The notes under the pieces: model-generated
The model's database searches: none
What the model was told of the DNA's origin: nothing
The model's input: the letters and a program-made list of their open reading frames with translations, nothing else
Program-made: the position numbers and the translations under genes
Source: Planctomicrobium piriforme
GTDB taxonomy: Bacteria; Planctomycetota; Planctomycetia; Planctomycetales; Planctomycetaceae
Direction: 5' to 3'
Assembly: GCA_945860955.1 (NCBI GenBank)
Contig: CAMATH010000058.1
Coordinates: 1 to 48,922 of the forward strand
Length of the DNA: 48,922 nt
Part shown: piece by piece, positions 1 through 9,273 of the stretch
Layout: each line of letters starts with the position of its first letter
Numbering within the stretch: position 1 is the stretch's first letter

Positions 1-1162
1 GCATCGCGCCACCCACAAATGTTCGTAACTCGACACATCCCTCAGGCGCGCGACCCGGGAATTTGCGACTGGTGAACGAAACCGCCAGGATCTTCCGCTT
101 CTCAATCGCCGGCACCACGAGACCGAACGCGTCGAGTGGATTCGCCACATCGCTCAGACGATGCCCACTGACGACGATCGCCGTTGAGGCGTATTCGATC
201 TCATCGAGCGCTCCAGCGGCCGCGGGACAAACCGAACGCAGCACCGACGCCGCCCGATAAGCGGGAGTGGCGACCACGACCGCGTCGTAAAGTTCGTTGG
301 TTCCATCGGCGAGTTCGAGGTGGTAAGCCGTTCCGTCGGTCGCAGGCGTGATCTGATTGACAACGCAGTTCAGACGGATGGTCGCGTTGGTTCGCACCCG
401 CGCGATCAGCGCATCGACCATTTGCGAAATCCCCAGTCGGGGGGTGGCGAACAGGCCGTACCGCGCGCCACTGGCGGTTCGATCTTGCACGGTACTGTTG
501 CGGGCCTCGTGCCGCAGCGCGCGGATCAGGCTCCCATGCTTCGCTTCCATGTCGAGGAACCTCGGCATCGTGCCGCGCAGACTGAGTTTCTCGGGATCCG
601 AGGTGTAGATCCCACCCACCAGCGGTTGAACCAGGCGCTCGAGTGCCTCCTGGCCGAATCGGCGTCGGACGAAACTCGCCAGGCTTTCATCCTCCACCGG
701 CTGCGGCGCGGCCGGTAAGAAATACTCGGCTGCCAGCCGCAGCTTTCCCGCGAGCGAAAAGATCGGCGACTTCCAGACCGGCCACATCGCGTTCGGGGCG
801 AGCAGTTGAAAGCCATCGGGAACCGGAAGCGGCTTGCCGCGGGACAGGACCAGTGATCGACGATAGCGGGCGTCGGTGGGGATCAGCTCGTCTTCCAGCC
901 CGAGACGCCGGCAAAGGTTGATCGCCCCCGGTTTATTGGTGATGAACGAGTCGGCCCCCATTTCGACCCGATAGCCGGCGATGTCGCGGGTTCCCACGAT
1001 CCCCCCGAGCGCATTCGACGCCTCGCAGACGGTCAAATCGATCGGCCGATTCGCCGCGCCCGCCAATTCCTGAAGCCGAAACGCCGCCGCCAGCCCCGAG
1101 ACACCACCTCCCACAACCACCACACGCCACGGACGATCGGAATTGGAATTGGAAGACGACAT
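1..1162 (-). CDS. hemG: Protoporphyrinogen oxidase, HemY type (3' end outside window)
   Basis: This is a FAD-dependent oxidase that converts protoporphyrinogen IX to protoporphyrin IX, the penultimate step of heme synthesis. Reading the minus strand from the ATG at 1162 gives about 387 codons with no stop before the window edge, so the C-terminal part (the family is usually 450-480 residues) is missing. Residues 13-23 (RVVVVGGGVSG) are the FAD-binding Rossmann motif. The text VEMGADSFITNKPGA follows at about residue 60, and SFTSRKFPGRAPEG near the window edge fits the conserved C-terminal half of the family. The N-terminus has no signal peptide, as expected for a cytoplasmic or membrane-peripheral enzyme. 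No strong Shine-Dalgarno is visible. The next gene is divergent (start 1379). Identity is fairly secure. The symbol hemG is used for this HemY-type oxygen-dependent family, not for the E. coli flavodoxin-like HemG. Confidence 0.9.
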   Translation of the reverse strand, partial: MSSSNSNSDRPWRVVVVGGGVSGLAAAFRLQELAGAANRPIDLTVCEASNALGGIVGTRDIAGYRVEMGADSFITNKPGAINLCRRLGLEDELIPTDARYRRSLVLSRGKPLPVPDGFQLLAPNAMWPVWKSPIFSLAGKLRLAAEYFLPAAPQPVEDESLASFVRRRFGQEALERLVQPLVGGIYTSDPEKLSLRGTMPRFLDMEAKHGSLIRALRHEARNSTVQDRTASGARYGLFATPRLGISQMVDALIARVRTNATIRLNCVVNQITPATDGTAYHLELADGTNELYDAVVVATPAYRAASVLRSVCPAAAGALDEIEYASTAIVVSGHRLSDVANPLDAFGLVVPAIEKRKILAVSFTSRKFPGRAPEGCVELRTFVGGAM

Positions 1163-1378
1163 GCGATGTGGACACAGATCGGATTGGGGCGGGAACTCGC
1201 GACTTGAAAAGGCCGGCGAGGTGGATGCTGTCGCGGAGGGTGATGGTCCGATTCTCCCGGAATCGGGGACAACCGGCAACTGTGGCCACTTTCACGCCGA
1301 CTCCCTTGCATTCCGGCGGACTACTTCCGGAAAATGAGAGCGCGACGTTCCTCCTCTTGCGACTCGAGGCGAGATTCC

Positions 1379-2098
1379 ATGGCCGTGTCAATCATTCGTA
1401 GAATCCTGATGGGAGGACTCTTTCTCTGCCTGGCGGGAGCCACGGCGTCGTTTGTCGCGGGTCAGGACAAACCGAAGGGGGCGCGGAAGGTTCCCCCCAA
1501 GGCGGGGCGCACCAAACCGATCGCCAATACCCGCACCCTCGATCAGCGGGCGGAAACTCTGACCACGTCATTCGTGAAGGAGGCCGAGTCTCTCGCCGAC
1601 GAGTATTTCGACTCTGGCCATCCCGAAAAGTCGCTCGCGGTGTTGCAGCGCGTGCTGGCGCTCAACCCCAACGAGGCGTCCATCAAGAAGAAGATCGAAC
1701 AGATCACCGATCATACCCTGTCGGCGAACGAATTTGTGATCGATGTCAATGCTGCTTCGGGTTGGGAAGCGTGTGGCGTTCAAGTGACCGAAGGGAAGCC
1801 CGTGCGGATTTCCGCCGATGGGAGTTACAAGTTCGAAATGGGGGGATCGCTCGGTCCTGCCGGTCTGGTGGAGAAAGACGTTACCAAAGATCTGGTCACG
1901 GGCATTCCGACCGGCGCGTTGATGGGGATTGTGCAGTTGGCGAACAGCAAGGCGGGCAAACCGTTTCTCATTGGTTCGGGGACGGACTTCACACCCAAGG
2001 AGACGGGAAAACTGTTGATGAAGATCAATGCCCCCCAGGGACACCGCTGCACCGGCAAGATCAAGGTGACCGTCAGCGGCGCGGTCACTGCGGGCTAG
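1379..2098 (+). CDS. Exported protein with TPR-like helix pair and PA-IL-like domain
   Basis: This 239-residue protein begins with a Sec-type signal (basic MAVSIIRR, hydrophobic core LMGGLFLCLAGATASF, then VAGQ), so it is probably periplasmic. Residues about 50-95 form one TPR-like helical pair (SLADEYFDSGHPEKSLAVLQRVLALNPNE). The C-terminal half, with GWEACGVQVTEGKPVRISADGSY, PTGALMGIV and KPFLIGSGTDF, has the pattern of the PA-IL/LecA-like beta-sandwich, a galactose-binding lectin fold. I chose ATG 1379 because GAGGCGAG sits about 8 bases upstream and the signal peptide starts there; an in-frame ATG at 1334 would add 15 charged residues. The gene ends 4 bases before the next start, so the two are probably cotranscribed. 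The lectin-like assignment is from pattern only; sugar binding is not shown. Confidence 0.65.
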   Translation: MAVSIIRRILMGGLFLCLAGATASFVAGQDKPKGARKVPPKAGRTKPIANTRTLDQRAETLTTSFVKEAESLADEYFDSGHPEKSLAVLQRVLALNPNEASIKKKIEQITDHTLSANEFVIDVNAASGWEACGVQVTEGKPVRISADGSYKFEMGGSLGPAGLVEKDVTKDLVTGIPTGALMGIVQLANSKAGKPFLIGSGTDFTPKETGKLLMKINAPQGHRCTGKIKVTVSGAVTAG

Positions 2099-2102
2099 GC
2101 AC

Positions 2103-3086
2103 GTGCCCAACAAAACATCCATCACGCGGCCACTGGGGATCGCCGTCGCTGGCCTGGGTCGGCGGGGTTTGTTTCACCTCGAACGGTTGCTGCTGCGCGA
2201 CGATTGCAAAGTCGTCGTCGGCTGCGACCCATTGGCCGCCGCGCGCGAACGGGCGGCGGGCCTGGTTCCCCATTGCGTCGGCTCGTTCGCCGAGGTCTTG
2301 CATGATCCCAAGGTCGACATCATTTGGATCGCGGTCACCTCGCATCGGCAATTCGCACTCGCCCGCCAGGCGCTGCTGGCCGACCGAGACGTCGTTGTGG
2401 AAACACCGGTGGCCGATCGATACGACGAGTGCCAGGAGTTGCAACGGCTGGCGATTTCGAGGGGAAAGACGATCGTCCCGCTGCTCCCTCGGCGATTTGA
2501 CGAAGACTTTCGCGCGGTTGACGGTGTCGTCGCCAGTGGAGACATCGGTCCACTTTGGAGTATCGAACGGACGATCTGGCAGTTGGGGCCGACCGATCGG
2601 GAATTGGAGTTGGATGCGGGCGATTCGGTTCGGAATGCACTGTTACGCGTGTTCGGATTGGTGGATCAGGTGCTGCGGCTGGCGGGGGGGCTTCCCACGG
2701 AAGTCTGGTGTCGACTGCGTTCCCACCCGGGGGCCGCTCAAGTCTTGGCGGGATTGCAGTTGCAAGTCAACTACCATTCCGGCCCGACGATCTGGCTCAA
2801 TTACGCCTGGTCGACCCCGGCGGTTCTCGACACCGGATGGCGCATTCAGGGGGCCGCCGGTAGTTTTGTGGATGGCGTGATGTCGACAGCGACCGCATCC
2901 GGTGAGTTGATTGACGTCCCCCGCACGCCGCCGGAACTCGACCCCAGCGCCTTTCACAACGCGGTCTTCTGCTATTTGCATCAAACGGGACCGGTGCCAG
3001 GCTCGCTGGAAGACGTGGGGGCCGTTCTGCGGGTCCTGGAGGCCGCCGCGAATTCTGTGCGGTCCGGGGAGAGAACTGAATTGTAG
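2103..3086 (+). CDS. Atypical Gfo/Idh/MocA-family oxidoreductase-like protein
   Basis: This 327-residue protein has an N-terminal Rossmann fold (GIAVAGLGRRG, residues 12-22) and the Gfo/Idh/MocA layout, including VDIIWIAVTSHRQFALARQALLAD. The family motif EKP, whose lysine contacts the nicotinamide and substrate, reads E100-T101-P102, so the usual lysine is missing. This suggests altered chemistry or a non-enzymatic role. The start is GTG at 2103, 4 bases after the preceding stop, which implies coupling to the exported PA-IL-like protein. No signal peptide is present. It could be a true sugar dehydrogenase with a replaced residue or a divergent regulatory homologue; the substrate cannot be told. 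Family membership is clear from the N-terminal domain, while the C-terminal domain (about residues 130-320) is only weakly typical. Confidence 0.8.
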   Translation: MPNKTSITRPLGIAVAGLGRRGLFHLERLLLRDDCKVVVGCDPLAAARERAAGLVPHCVGSFAEVLHDPKVDIIWIAVTSHRQFALARQALLADRDVVVETPVADRYDECQELQRLAISRGKTIVPLLPRRFDEDFRAVDGVVASGDIGPLWSIERTIWQLGPTDRELELDAGDSVRNALLRVFGLVDQVLRLAGGLPTEVWCRLRSHPGAAQVLAGLQLQVNYHSGPTIWLNYAWSTPAVLDTGWRIQGAAGSFVDGVMSTATASGELIDVPRTPPELDPSAFHNAVFCYLHQTGPVPGSLEDVGAVLRVLEAAANSVRSGERTEL

Positions 3087-3247
3087 TCCGGAGTGAAAAG
3101 AACCGTTGATTAGGGCAATTCGAGTCAAAATCAACTCAGAACAAGTTTCAGACCCTGTATTTGAAACGTAAGCCGACACTTCGATGTCGTCTCGCCGCGT
3201 TTTGGCAACCCCCACTGTGTCGAAGGCGAAACCCGAAGCGAACAAGT

Positions 3248-4252
3248 TCAGGCGGACCGCAATGCCACGAATTCCGCCATGTCTTCCATGATCTGGCGGG
3301 CGGGGGATTCCGGAAGACAAACCAGTTTCTGCCGGGCCGCGACGGTGTAGGCGACCGCGCGGGCTTTCGCGTATTCGATCGCGCCGCTGGATTCCAGAAT
3401 GGGTAACAGCTCTCCTCGCGTATTTTCATCCGGGCGGGCGAGCAACTCGCGCACACGCGCTCCGAGTTCGGGGGCCGCCTGCGACAGCAGGTAGATGATC
3501 GGCAGTGTCAGCTTTTGTTTCTGCAAATCGCTTCCGAGGGTCTTACCCGTCTGCCGCTCGGTCCCCAGAACATCGAGCAGGTCATCCGCGATTTGAAACG
3601 CGATTCCCAGATCGCGACCGTAACCGTCCAGAGCGGCGCAGACCGACTCGGAACTCCCCGCGTGCCGCGCCCCGAGTTCACAGGCGACGGCGCACAGCTC
3701 GGCGGTTTTGCCTTCGATGATCTCAAAGTACTGATCTTCCGACAGATCCAGATTGCCCCGTTCCGCGACCTGCGACATCTCTCCTTCACACACGATATTC
3801 GTCGCCCGTCCAATCGCTCGACACGCCTGGGCATCCCCCAGACTGCTTGTCAGGTGGAACGCGTGCGTGAACATGTAGTCGCCTAGGAGCACGCTGGTCT
3901 CATTGCTCCACCGCGAATTGACCGTCGCCACGTGCCGACGGGTCGTCGCTTCGTCGAGTACGTCATCATGAACCAGCGTTGCCGTGTGGATCATTTCGAT
4001 GGCGGCTGCGAGGACGCAATGCGCGTGTTCGACACCCCCGCACGCCTGCGCGGTCAGCAGGACCAGCATCGGACGCATCCGCTTGCCCCGGTAACCCGCC
4101 AGGTGCCCCAACACTTCCTCGACGAACGGGTGACGGCTCGCGAGTTCCTCCTGGAAAATCCGTTCGACGTTTCGCAGTGAATCGCCGATCAGCGTGTGGA
4201 CCCGCGCCATCAGGGTCGCACTCGAATTGTCCGTCGCAATGGGTCTGTTCAT
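3248..4252 (-). CDS. Long-chain polyprenyl diphosphate synthase (trans-isoprenyl synthase)
   Basis: This 334-residue trans-prenyltransferase condenses isopentenyl diphosphate units on an allylic diphosphate and probably makes the side chain of a respiratory quinone. The first Asp-rich motif is DDVLD (96-100), followed by TTRR. The second is DDLLD (223-227). GKRMRP near residue 56 is the usual substrate-binding stretch. The residue five before the first motif is Ala91, a small side chain that favours long products (octaprenyl or longer) over C15-C20. I chose ATG 4252, 54 codons inside the longest open frame, because homology-like sequence begins there and the extension is low-quality Arg-rich text. 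The gene lies 64 bases downstream of moaC on the same strand. It is like ispB or hepT, but chain length and exact symbol are not certain. Confidence 0.9.
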   Translation of the reverse strand: MNRPIATDNSSATLMARVHTLIGDSLRNVERIFQEELASRHPFVEEVLGHLAGYRGKRMRPMLVLLTAQACGGVEHAHCVLAAAIEMIHTATLVHDDVLDEATTRRHVATVNSRWSNETSVLLGDYMFTHAFHLTSSLGDAQACRAIGRATNIVCEGEMSQVAERGNLDLSEDQYFEIIEGKTAELCAVACELGARHAGSSESVCAALDGYGRDLGIAFQIADDLLDVLGTERQTGKTLGSDLQKQKLTLPIIYLLSQAAPELGARVRELLARPDENTRGELLPILESSGAIEYAKARAVAYTVAARQKLVCLPESPARQIMEDMAEFVALRSA

Positions 4253-4316
4253 GACACGCGGGGTTGTGGAAGCAAGTTCAAATCGAATGACGTGAAAGCG
4301 ATGCGGGCCGCGGCGA

Positions 4317-4808
4317 TCATGTGGGTGAATCTGCCGACGTTCGGAGAAACGTGCCGCTCTTCCCTCCGGACTTTTCGACAAGGACAAACGGCCCCAGCAC
4401 GAGGCCGCGGTCAATCGCTTTGCACATGTCGTAAATTGTGAGAGCGCACACCGTCACGGCGGTCAGCGCCTCCATTTCGACTCCGGTCTGCCCCTCCACA
4501 CGAACTTCCGCCTCAATCCGGACCGTCCGCTCGTCGAGCGGGGCAAGCTGAATCTTGACACTGGACAAAGGCAGTATGTGGCACAACGGAATCAGCCGGG
4601 AGGTCTCCTTCGCGGCCATGATTCCCGCGAGTCGCGCCACTTCAAACACATCCCCCTTGGCAATCCGCTTGTCCAGAATCGTCCGTAACGTCTCGGGGGC
4701 CATCGTGACGCGCCCCTCAGCGCGAGCCACCCGGCGGGTGACCGGCTTGTCGCCGACATCCACCATTCGGCTTGCGCCCGAGTCATCGAAGTGCGTTAAC
4801 GAAGTCAT
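4317..4808 (-). CDS. moaC: Cyclic pyranopterin monophosphate synthase MoaC
   Basis: MoaC acts with MoaA in the first step of molybdenum cofactor synthesis and converts the 3',8-cyclo-GTP intermediate to cyclic pyranopterin monophosphate. The 163-residue length is typical. The hallmark [10 protein letters not shown] is at residues 72-81, with the catalytic-region histidine at 77, and [19 protein letters not shown] (109-127) precedes Cys-Lys at 129-130. The N-terminal [18 protein letters not shown] is also family-typical. The start at 4808 is followed by a normal N-terminus; a weak GGTGAG lies just upstream. No other moa or moe gene is visible in the window. The pairing with a prenyl synthase may simply reflect shared transcription. 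Confidence 0.96.
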   Translation of the reverse strand: MTSLTHFDDSGASRMVDVGDKPVTRRVARAEGRVTMAPETLRTILDKRIAKGDVFEVARLAGIMAAKETSRLIPLCHILPLSSVKIQLAPLDERTVRIEAEVRVEGQTGVEMEALTAVTVCALTIYDMCKAIDRGLVLGPFVLVEKSGGKSGTFLRTSADSPT

Positions 4809-5208
4809 CGCTCACCCAGCGGATTCCACCGCGAGCAGATCCATCCGCCGGCATCTCCGGCGACCGGCCAATCCGTTCGGGGCGAGAAGTTCGACAGCGT
4901 CTGTGTCGCGAGTAAACTATTTTCCCCGGCCGGAAATGTCAAACTGTCTAGGAGTTGAGTCCGAACCGACACTCGGCGACCGCCCACCGGACGATCACCA
5001 CTCTCTGTCAAACCGCCAGCCGGCTCCTCGAATTAACTGACCCGGACTGGCGACATGCGAAATCGTCGGGGAACGTGTTGCTGTTCGTTCATTTGATCTG
5101 TGACGCGGTTCGGTTGCGAAGCGGTGAGAACTGCCCTACAACCGGCTTCGAAAGACGGCGCTAGTCGTCGAGAATTCTCTGAGATCCCAACAGCCGGGAG
5201 TCATCGCA
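4809..5208. other. Intergenic region between divergent moaC and cytochrome gene
   Basis: These 400 bases separate two divergent starts and should hold both promoters. I see no convincing -35/-10 pair, tRNA, long inverted repeat or small gene. The only clear element is GGGAG at 5196-5200, 8 bases before the ATG at 5209, which acts as its ribosome binding site. Confidence 0.5.
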
Positions 5209-8200
5209 ATGGTTCGGTGGGGAGCGTTCGCGCTCGTTTGCATTTCGCTGATTCTGGTGGTGGTCACTTTGGGACGACAGCCAGCGCATTCGGACGGAGA
5301 CAACCGCCGCGACGCGCCGGTTCGGTCAACTGAGTCCGGCACACCGAGTCGACCGGCAGTCGCAGATTCAGAACAGGTAGCAACGGCTCCGACCAGCACC
5401 GCCGCGACCACCCCCGCTGAGACGACCACAGACGCGACCTGCGCTCCGCCACCGTCCGGACCGGAATTTCATCCGGATTTAGTCGCCCGGATTGTCGCCG
5501 AGGCAAAGGCTCGGGGCGACGCGATGCGCGGCGCGATGATCTTCGGTTCGGCCCACTTCGCGTGCATCTCGTGTCACAAGGTGGGAGAACAAGGCGGCCA
5601 GGCCGGGCCAATGCTGAGCGACGTCGGCCGTCGGCTGAAGCCCGAACAAGTCGTCGAAGCGCTCTTCTGGCCCAATCGCGAGGTCAAACCCGAATATCGC
5701 GCCTGGATCGCGCAAACTGTCGACGGCAAGAACTACCAGGGCTACAAACAGAGTGAATCGGCCGAGGAAATTGTTCTCCGGGATCCGGCGCAGGGAACGC
5801 TGACCCGCCTGGCGAAAGCCGACATCGAAGAACTGCGGGAATTGGGAACGCTGATGCCCGAGGGACTGACGGCGGCAATGTCGACCACCCAGCGGGGTGA
5901 CATTGTGCGGTTCCTGCTCGAGCTGGGTCACGACGCCTCGCTCACGGGGCTGGTCCGTCCGCAATCACACGAAGCCGCCGAGTTTCCGTACGACAAACTC
6001 CCGTTGGATCCCTCGCGGTGGCCGTTTGTTGGCCACCCCATCAACCGCGATCGCCTGTATGATTTTTACGCCAAAGAGGCTCGGCATTTCGCCGCTCAGT
6101 CGGCGATGCCGGTCCTGCTGCCCGGGTTTCCCGGTCTGGATGGCGGAACGTTTGGCCATTGGGGGAACCAGAACGAGCAGACCTGGGCGAGTGACCGGTG
6201 GAACGCGACCGATCTGGGATCGATGCTGTCCGCCATCTTCCGTGGTCCGGGTGTCACGGTCGCGAAGGGGGTCTGCGTTCGACTGGGAGACGCGGGCGAG
6301 CTGGCAGCCTGTTTCAATCCGCAGAAATTGTCGTATGACGCATTGTGGCGCGAGGGATTCCTGAAATTCTCGACGGTCCGGCACGGCTTCATGGAGGGGG
6401 CCCTGCAAGCGGGAACTCCGCTTCCCCGCCCCTCGCAACCCAGCGTCATGGAACCATTCCAATACCACGGTTTCTATCGTCATGGAAAGCGGGTGGTATT
6501 CGCGTATCGCATCGGAGAGGTCGAATACCTCGACGCTCCGTGGGTCGAAAATGGTCAATTCCAACGGGTTGTCGAACGGGCCGAATCGCATCCCCTCGCG
6601 AACCTGACCAAAGGGGGGCCCGCGCAATGGCCTCAGGTGTTCGACTCGCCCGGTCAGCCAGGCATGGGTGGCCCCTATGTGGTCGATCGCATCCCTCCGC
6701 CATTTGACAATCCCTGGAAATCGCTGATGTTCTTTTCGGGACACGATTTTCTCCCCGATGGAACGGCGTTTGTCTGCACCATGCAGGGAGACGTCTGGCG
6801 GGTGACCGGCCTGGATGAAACGCTGGCCAAGGTTCAGTGGCGACGGTTCGCTTCGGGACTCAATCAACCGTTGGGACTGCAGGTGGTTGATGGTGTGGTT
6901 CACGTTTTGGGGCGCGACCAGCTCACCCGACTGCATGACCTCAATGGGGATGGTGAGGCGGACTTTTACGAGTGTGCGAGCAACGCCTACACGACCTCGA
7001 CCGCCGGCCACGATTTTATCTGCGGACTCGAACGGGACGCCGCCGGGAATTTTTACACCGCGTCGGGAAACCAGGGACTGCTGCGCATCTCTGCGGATGG
7101 AAAGCGGGTCGACGTGATGGCGACTGGTTTCCGTAACCCTGACGGACTCGGAATGCTGGCCGACGGCTCGATCACGATCCCATGTTCGGAAGGGGAATGG
7201 ACCCCCGCCTCGACATTGTGCCAGATCCGCCCTCAGGCGGGTTCCGAGGAATTCGAGCCTCCTCACTTTGGCTATCCCGGTCCGAAGAACGGAAAACGCC
7301 CCACACTTCCCCTGCTTTACCTGCCCCGGGGTCTCGATAACTCGGCCGGCGGTCAAGTCGCCGTTCACAGCGACCGCTGGGGACCACTCGATGGTCTGGC
7401 GGTTCACCTTTCTTTCGGAACGGCATCGCACTTTCTGCTTTTGCGGGATGAAGTCGATGGTCAACCCCAGGGGGCGGTTGTGCCGCTTCCGGGGGAGTTC
7501 TCGTCCGGCGCACATCGTGGTCGGTTCAATCCCCACGACGGGCAGTTGTATGTCACCGGAATGGCTGGCTGGGGTGCGTACAACTCTCTGGAAGGGTGCT
7601 TCGAGCGGGTCCGTTACACTGGTGGAAAAGTCCAGTTGCCGCGCGGGTTTCACGTCCACCAGAATGGCGTTCTGGTTGAGTTCACCGCTCGCATCGACCC
7701 GAAGATCGCCAGTGACGTCACGCGGCAATTCGCGCAGGCGTGGAATTATCGCTACAGCGCCGCCTATGGTTCCGAGGAATACTCGCCCAGTCACCGCGGT
7801 GCGATTGGACATGATCCGTGGGCGATCACGCGGTCGTTCGTCCTCGCCGACGGAAAGCATCTCTTTCTCGAAATCCCCGACTTGCAGCCAGTCAGCCAAT
7901 TGCAACTGCATTTGCGAGTCGACGAAGGGGAACCGATTGACATGTTCCTGACGGTTCATTCACTCGCCGCCCCGTTCACGGCGTTGCCCGGCTACCGTCC
8001 GGTTGAGAAGACCATTGCCGCCCATCCCTTGCTGGTCGATCTGGCGACGCAAACCAAGTCGTTGCCCAATCCCTGGAAAAAGCCGTTGGAAGGGTCGCGG
8101 GAGATCGTGCTGGAAGCGGGCAAGAACCTGACGTTCGCCACCCGCTCGTTGACGGCGGCTCCTGGGGAGACGTTGCAGTTGACGTTCCGCAATCCCGATG

Positions 8201-8475
8201 TTGTGCCCCACAATTTCGTGTTGACCCGCCCCGGTTCACTCGAGCGGGTCGGCCAGTTGGCGAACAAGATCATCTCTTCGCCCGACGCCGCCGCCCGGCA
8301 TTACGTCCCCCCAAGTGACGATGTGCTGGTCTACACCGATATCGTGTCGCCGCACGAGGAATTCTCGATCTACTTCCAGGCCCCGCGAGAGCCTGGCAGG
8401 TACCCGTTTCTCTGCACGTTCCCCGGCCACTGGATGGTGATGAACGGCGTCCTGACCATTGAAGCCCCGCGCTAA
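5209..8475 (+). CDS. Exported cytochrome c / beta-propeller / blue-copper fusion protein
   Basis: This 1088-residue exported protein starts with a hydrophobic signal or anchor (residues 5-21). A cytochrome c module follows, with CISCH at 119-123 and a likely axial Met in LMPEGL (Met216). The middle (about 240-930) resembles large PVC-bacterial proteins: a DUF6797-like part and then a beta-propeller with repeated blade text such as GHDFICGLERDAAGNFYTAS and TGFRNPDGLGMLADG. The last 100 residues are a cupredoxin: His1001 in PHNFVL, then C1069-TFPG-H1074-x3-M1078, the azurin/plastocyanin copper-site spacing. Known relatives of the propeller part are predicted PQQ- or sugar-dehydrogenase-like proteins, but no substrate can be assigned. 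Heme and copper centres in one chain suggest electron transfer in the periplasm or at the membrane. The gene appears to stand alone with its own ribosome site; the next gene begins 114 bases later. Confidence 0.85.
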   Translation: MVRWGAFALVCISLILVVVTLGRQPAHSDGDNRRDAPVRSTESGTPSRPAVADSEQVATAPTSTAATTPAETTTDATCAPPPSGPEFHPDLVARIVAEAKARGDAMRGAMIFGSAHFACISCHKVGEQGGQAGPMLSDVGRRLKPEQVVEALFWPNREVKPEYRAWIAQTVDGKNYQGYKQSESAEEIVLRDPAQGTLTRLAKADIEELRELGTLMPEGLTAAMSTTQRGDIVRFLLELGHDASLTGLVRPQSHEAAEFPYDKLPLDPSRWPFVGHPINRDRLYDFYAKEARHFAAQSAMPVLLPGFPGLDGGTFGHWGNQNEQTWASDRWNATDLGSMLSAIFRGPGVTVAKGVCVRLGDAGELAACFNPQKLSYDALWREGFLKFSTVRHGFMEGALQAGTPLPRPSQPSVMEPFQYHGFYRHGKRVVFAYRIGEVEYLDAPWVENGQFQRVVERAESHPLANLTKGGPAQWPQVFDSPGQPGMGGPYVVDRIPPPFDNPWKSLMFFSGHDFLPDGTAFVCTMQGDVWRVTGLDETLAKVQWRRFASGLNQPLGLQVVDGVVHVLGRDQLTRLHDLNGDGEADFYECASNAYTTSTAGHDFICGLERDAAGNFYTASGNQGLLRISADGKRVDVMATGFRNPDGLGMLADGSITIPCSEGEWTPASTLCQIRPQAGSEEFEPPHFGYPGPKNGKRPTLPLLYLPRGLDNSAGGQVAVHSDRWGPLDGLAVHLSFGTASHFLLLRDEVDGQPQGAVVPLPGEFSSGAHRGRFNPHDGQLYVTGMAGWGAYNSLEGCFERVRYTGGKVQLPRGFHVHQNGVLVEFTARIDPKIASDVTRQFAQAWNYRYSAAYGSEEYSPSHRGAIGHDPWAITRSFVLADGKHLFLEIPDLQPVSQLQLHLRVDEGEPIDMFLTVHSLAAPFTALPGYRPVEKTIAAHPLLVDLATQTKSLPNPWKKPLEGSREIVLEAGKNLTFATRSLTAAPGETLQLTFRNPDVVPHNFVLTRPGSLERVGQLANKIISSPDAAARHYVPPSDDVLVYTDIVSPHEEFSIYFQAPREPGRYPFLCTFPGHWMVMNGVLTIEAPR

Positions 8476-8589
8476 CCACGCCCAGGCGAGCGGGGCGGCG
8501 TCTGCCACCTGTCCCGCCCGACGCAAACAACTCCCCGTTCCCAGTCACACCCCAACCCCCTCTTCACTCTTCACGACGAAATCGCTCGC

Positions 8590-9273
8590 ATGTCAAACCG
8601 ACCCCAAACGTCCCCCGCAACCTCCGGCGGTCTCCCCGCCTGGCTCGTCACCGGCATCCTCGGACTCGCGGTCGGAGCGGCGGGGGGAATGATCGGCCTC
8701 GTGACTTACGGCTACGCACTGCCAGAACCAGACAAAGGTTCGCCCCCCACAATGACCGGAACGCCCATGGTCACTCCGGGTGCCCCCCCCGCGGGGACGG
8801 GTGGCGCCGGAGGGATGGGCCCGGGCGGAGGTGGGATGATGGGTGGCGGCGGCGGGGGCATGATGGGGGGCGGAATGATGGGTGGTGGCGGTGGAGGTGG
8901 CGGAAAGCGGACCTTGACGTCGCTGGTCGGCAAGTTGGAGTTGCTGTCACGTAACGACCTGCCCCTGAAAGTCGAACTCACTCCGGAACAAACCGCCAAA
9001 GTCGCCGAACTGCTGGGGACCATGGAACAGGCGGAAAAGATGACGGGTGACGAGGCGACCGCGTTTCAAAAAACGCTGGAAGAAATTCTCACGAAGGAAC
9101 AGAATGACGTACTCGCTCTCGTCGGACTCCCCTTCGTCCGTCCCGCCGGCGGTGGCGGAATGGGGGGTGCCATGGGGGGCGGAGGAGCGAACCCCGACGA
9201 AAACCCGTTCACGCAGGAAGTCAACCAGAAGCGGTTAAAAGATCTTTTGGACCGGATCAAACCGGCTCAATAG
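8590..9273 (+). CDS. Membrane-anchored Gly/Met-rich protein of unknown function
   Basis: This 227-residue protein has one N-terminal membrane segment (residues about 17-42, WLVTGILGLAVGAAGGMIGL onward). A low-complexity Gly/Met tract follows (about 70-105; repeated GGGMMGGG) encoded by GGN-rich DNA. A compact helical region (about 110-180, TLTSLVGKLELLSRNDLPLKVELTPEQTAKVAELL) comes next, then a second short Gly-rich stretch and a charged tail. The helical part contains the phrase LTPEQ seen in many small planctomycete exported proteins that sense or bind something unknown. It follows the cytochrome/cupredoxin gene by 114 bases on the same strand and could be cotranscribed, but nothing ties it functionally. 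No Shine-Dalgarno is evident. Confidence 0.7.
   Translation: MSNRPQTSPATSGGLPAWLVTGILGLAVGAAGGMIGLVTYGYALPEPDKGSPPTMTGTPMVTPGAPPAGTGGAGGMGPGGGGMMGGGGGGMMGGGMMGGGGGGGGKRTLTSLVGKLELLSRNDLPLKVELTPEQTAKVAELLGTMEQAEKMTGDEATAFQKTLEEILTKEQNDVLALVGLPFVRPAGGGGMGGAMGGGGANPDENPFTQEVNQKRLKDLLDRIKPAQ

Noticed and set aside
933-1391. 152-codon minus-strand frame over the hemG start
   Set aside because: It is out of frame with the protoporphyrinogen oxidase, whose first 387 codons read cleanly in another frame.
3105-3135. Hairpin GTTGATT/AATCAAC between convergent genes as terminator
   Set aside because: Only 7 bp with a 17-base loop and no T-run; too weak to call.
5965-7959. 664-codon minus-strand open frame opposite the cytochrome/propeller gene
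   Set aside because: Same artefact; no recognisable domain and fully covered by a well-supported gene.
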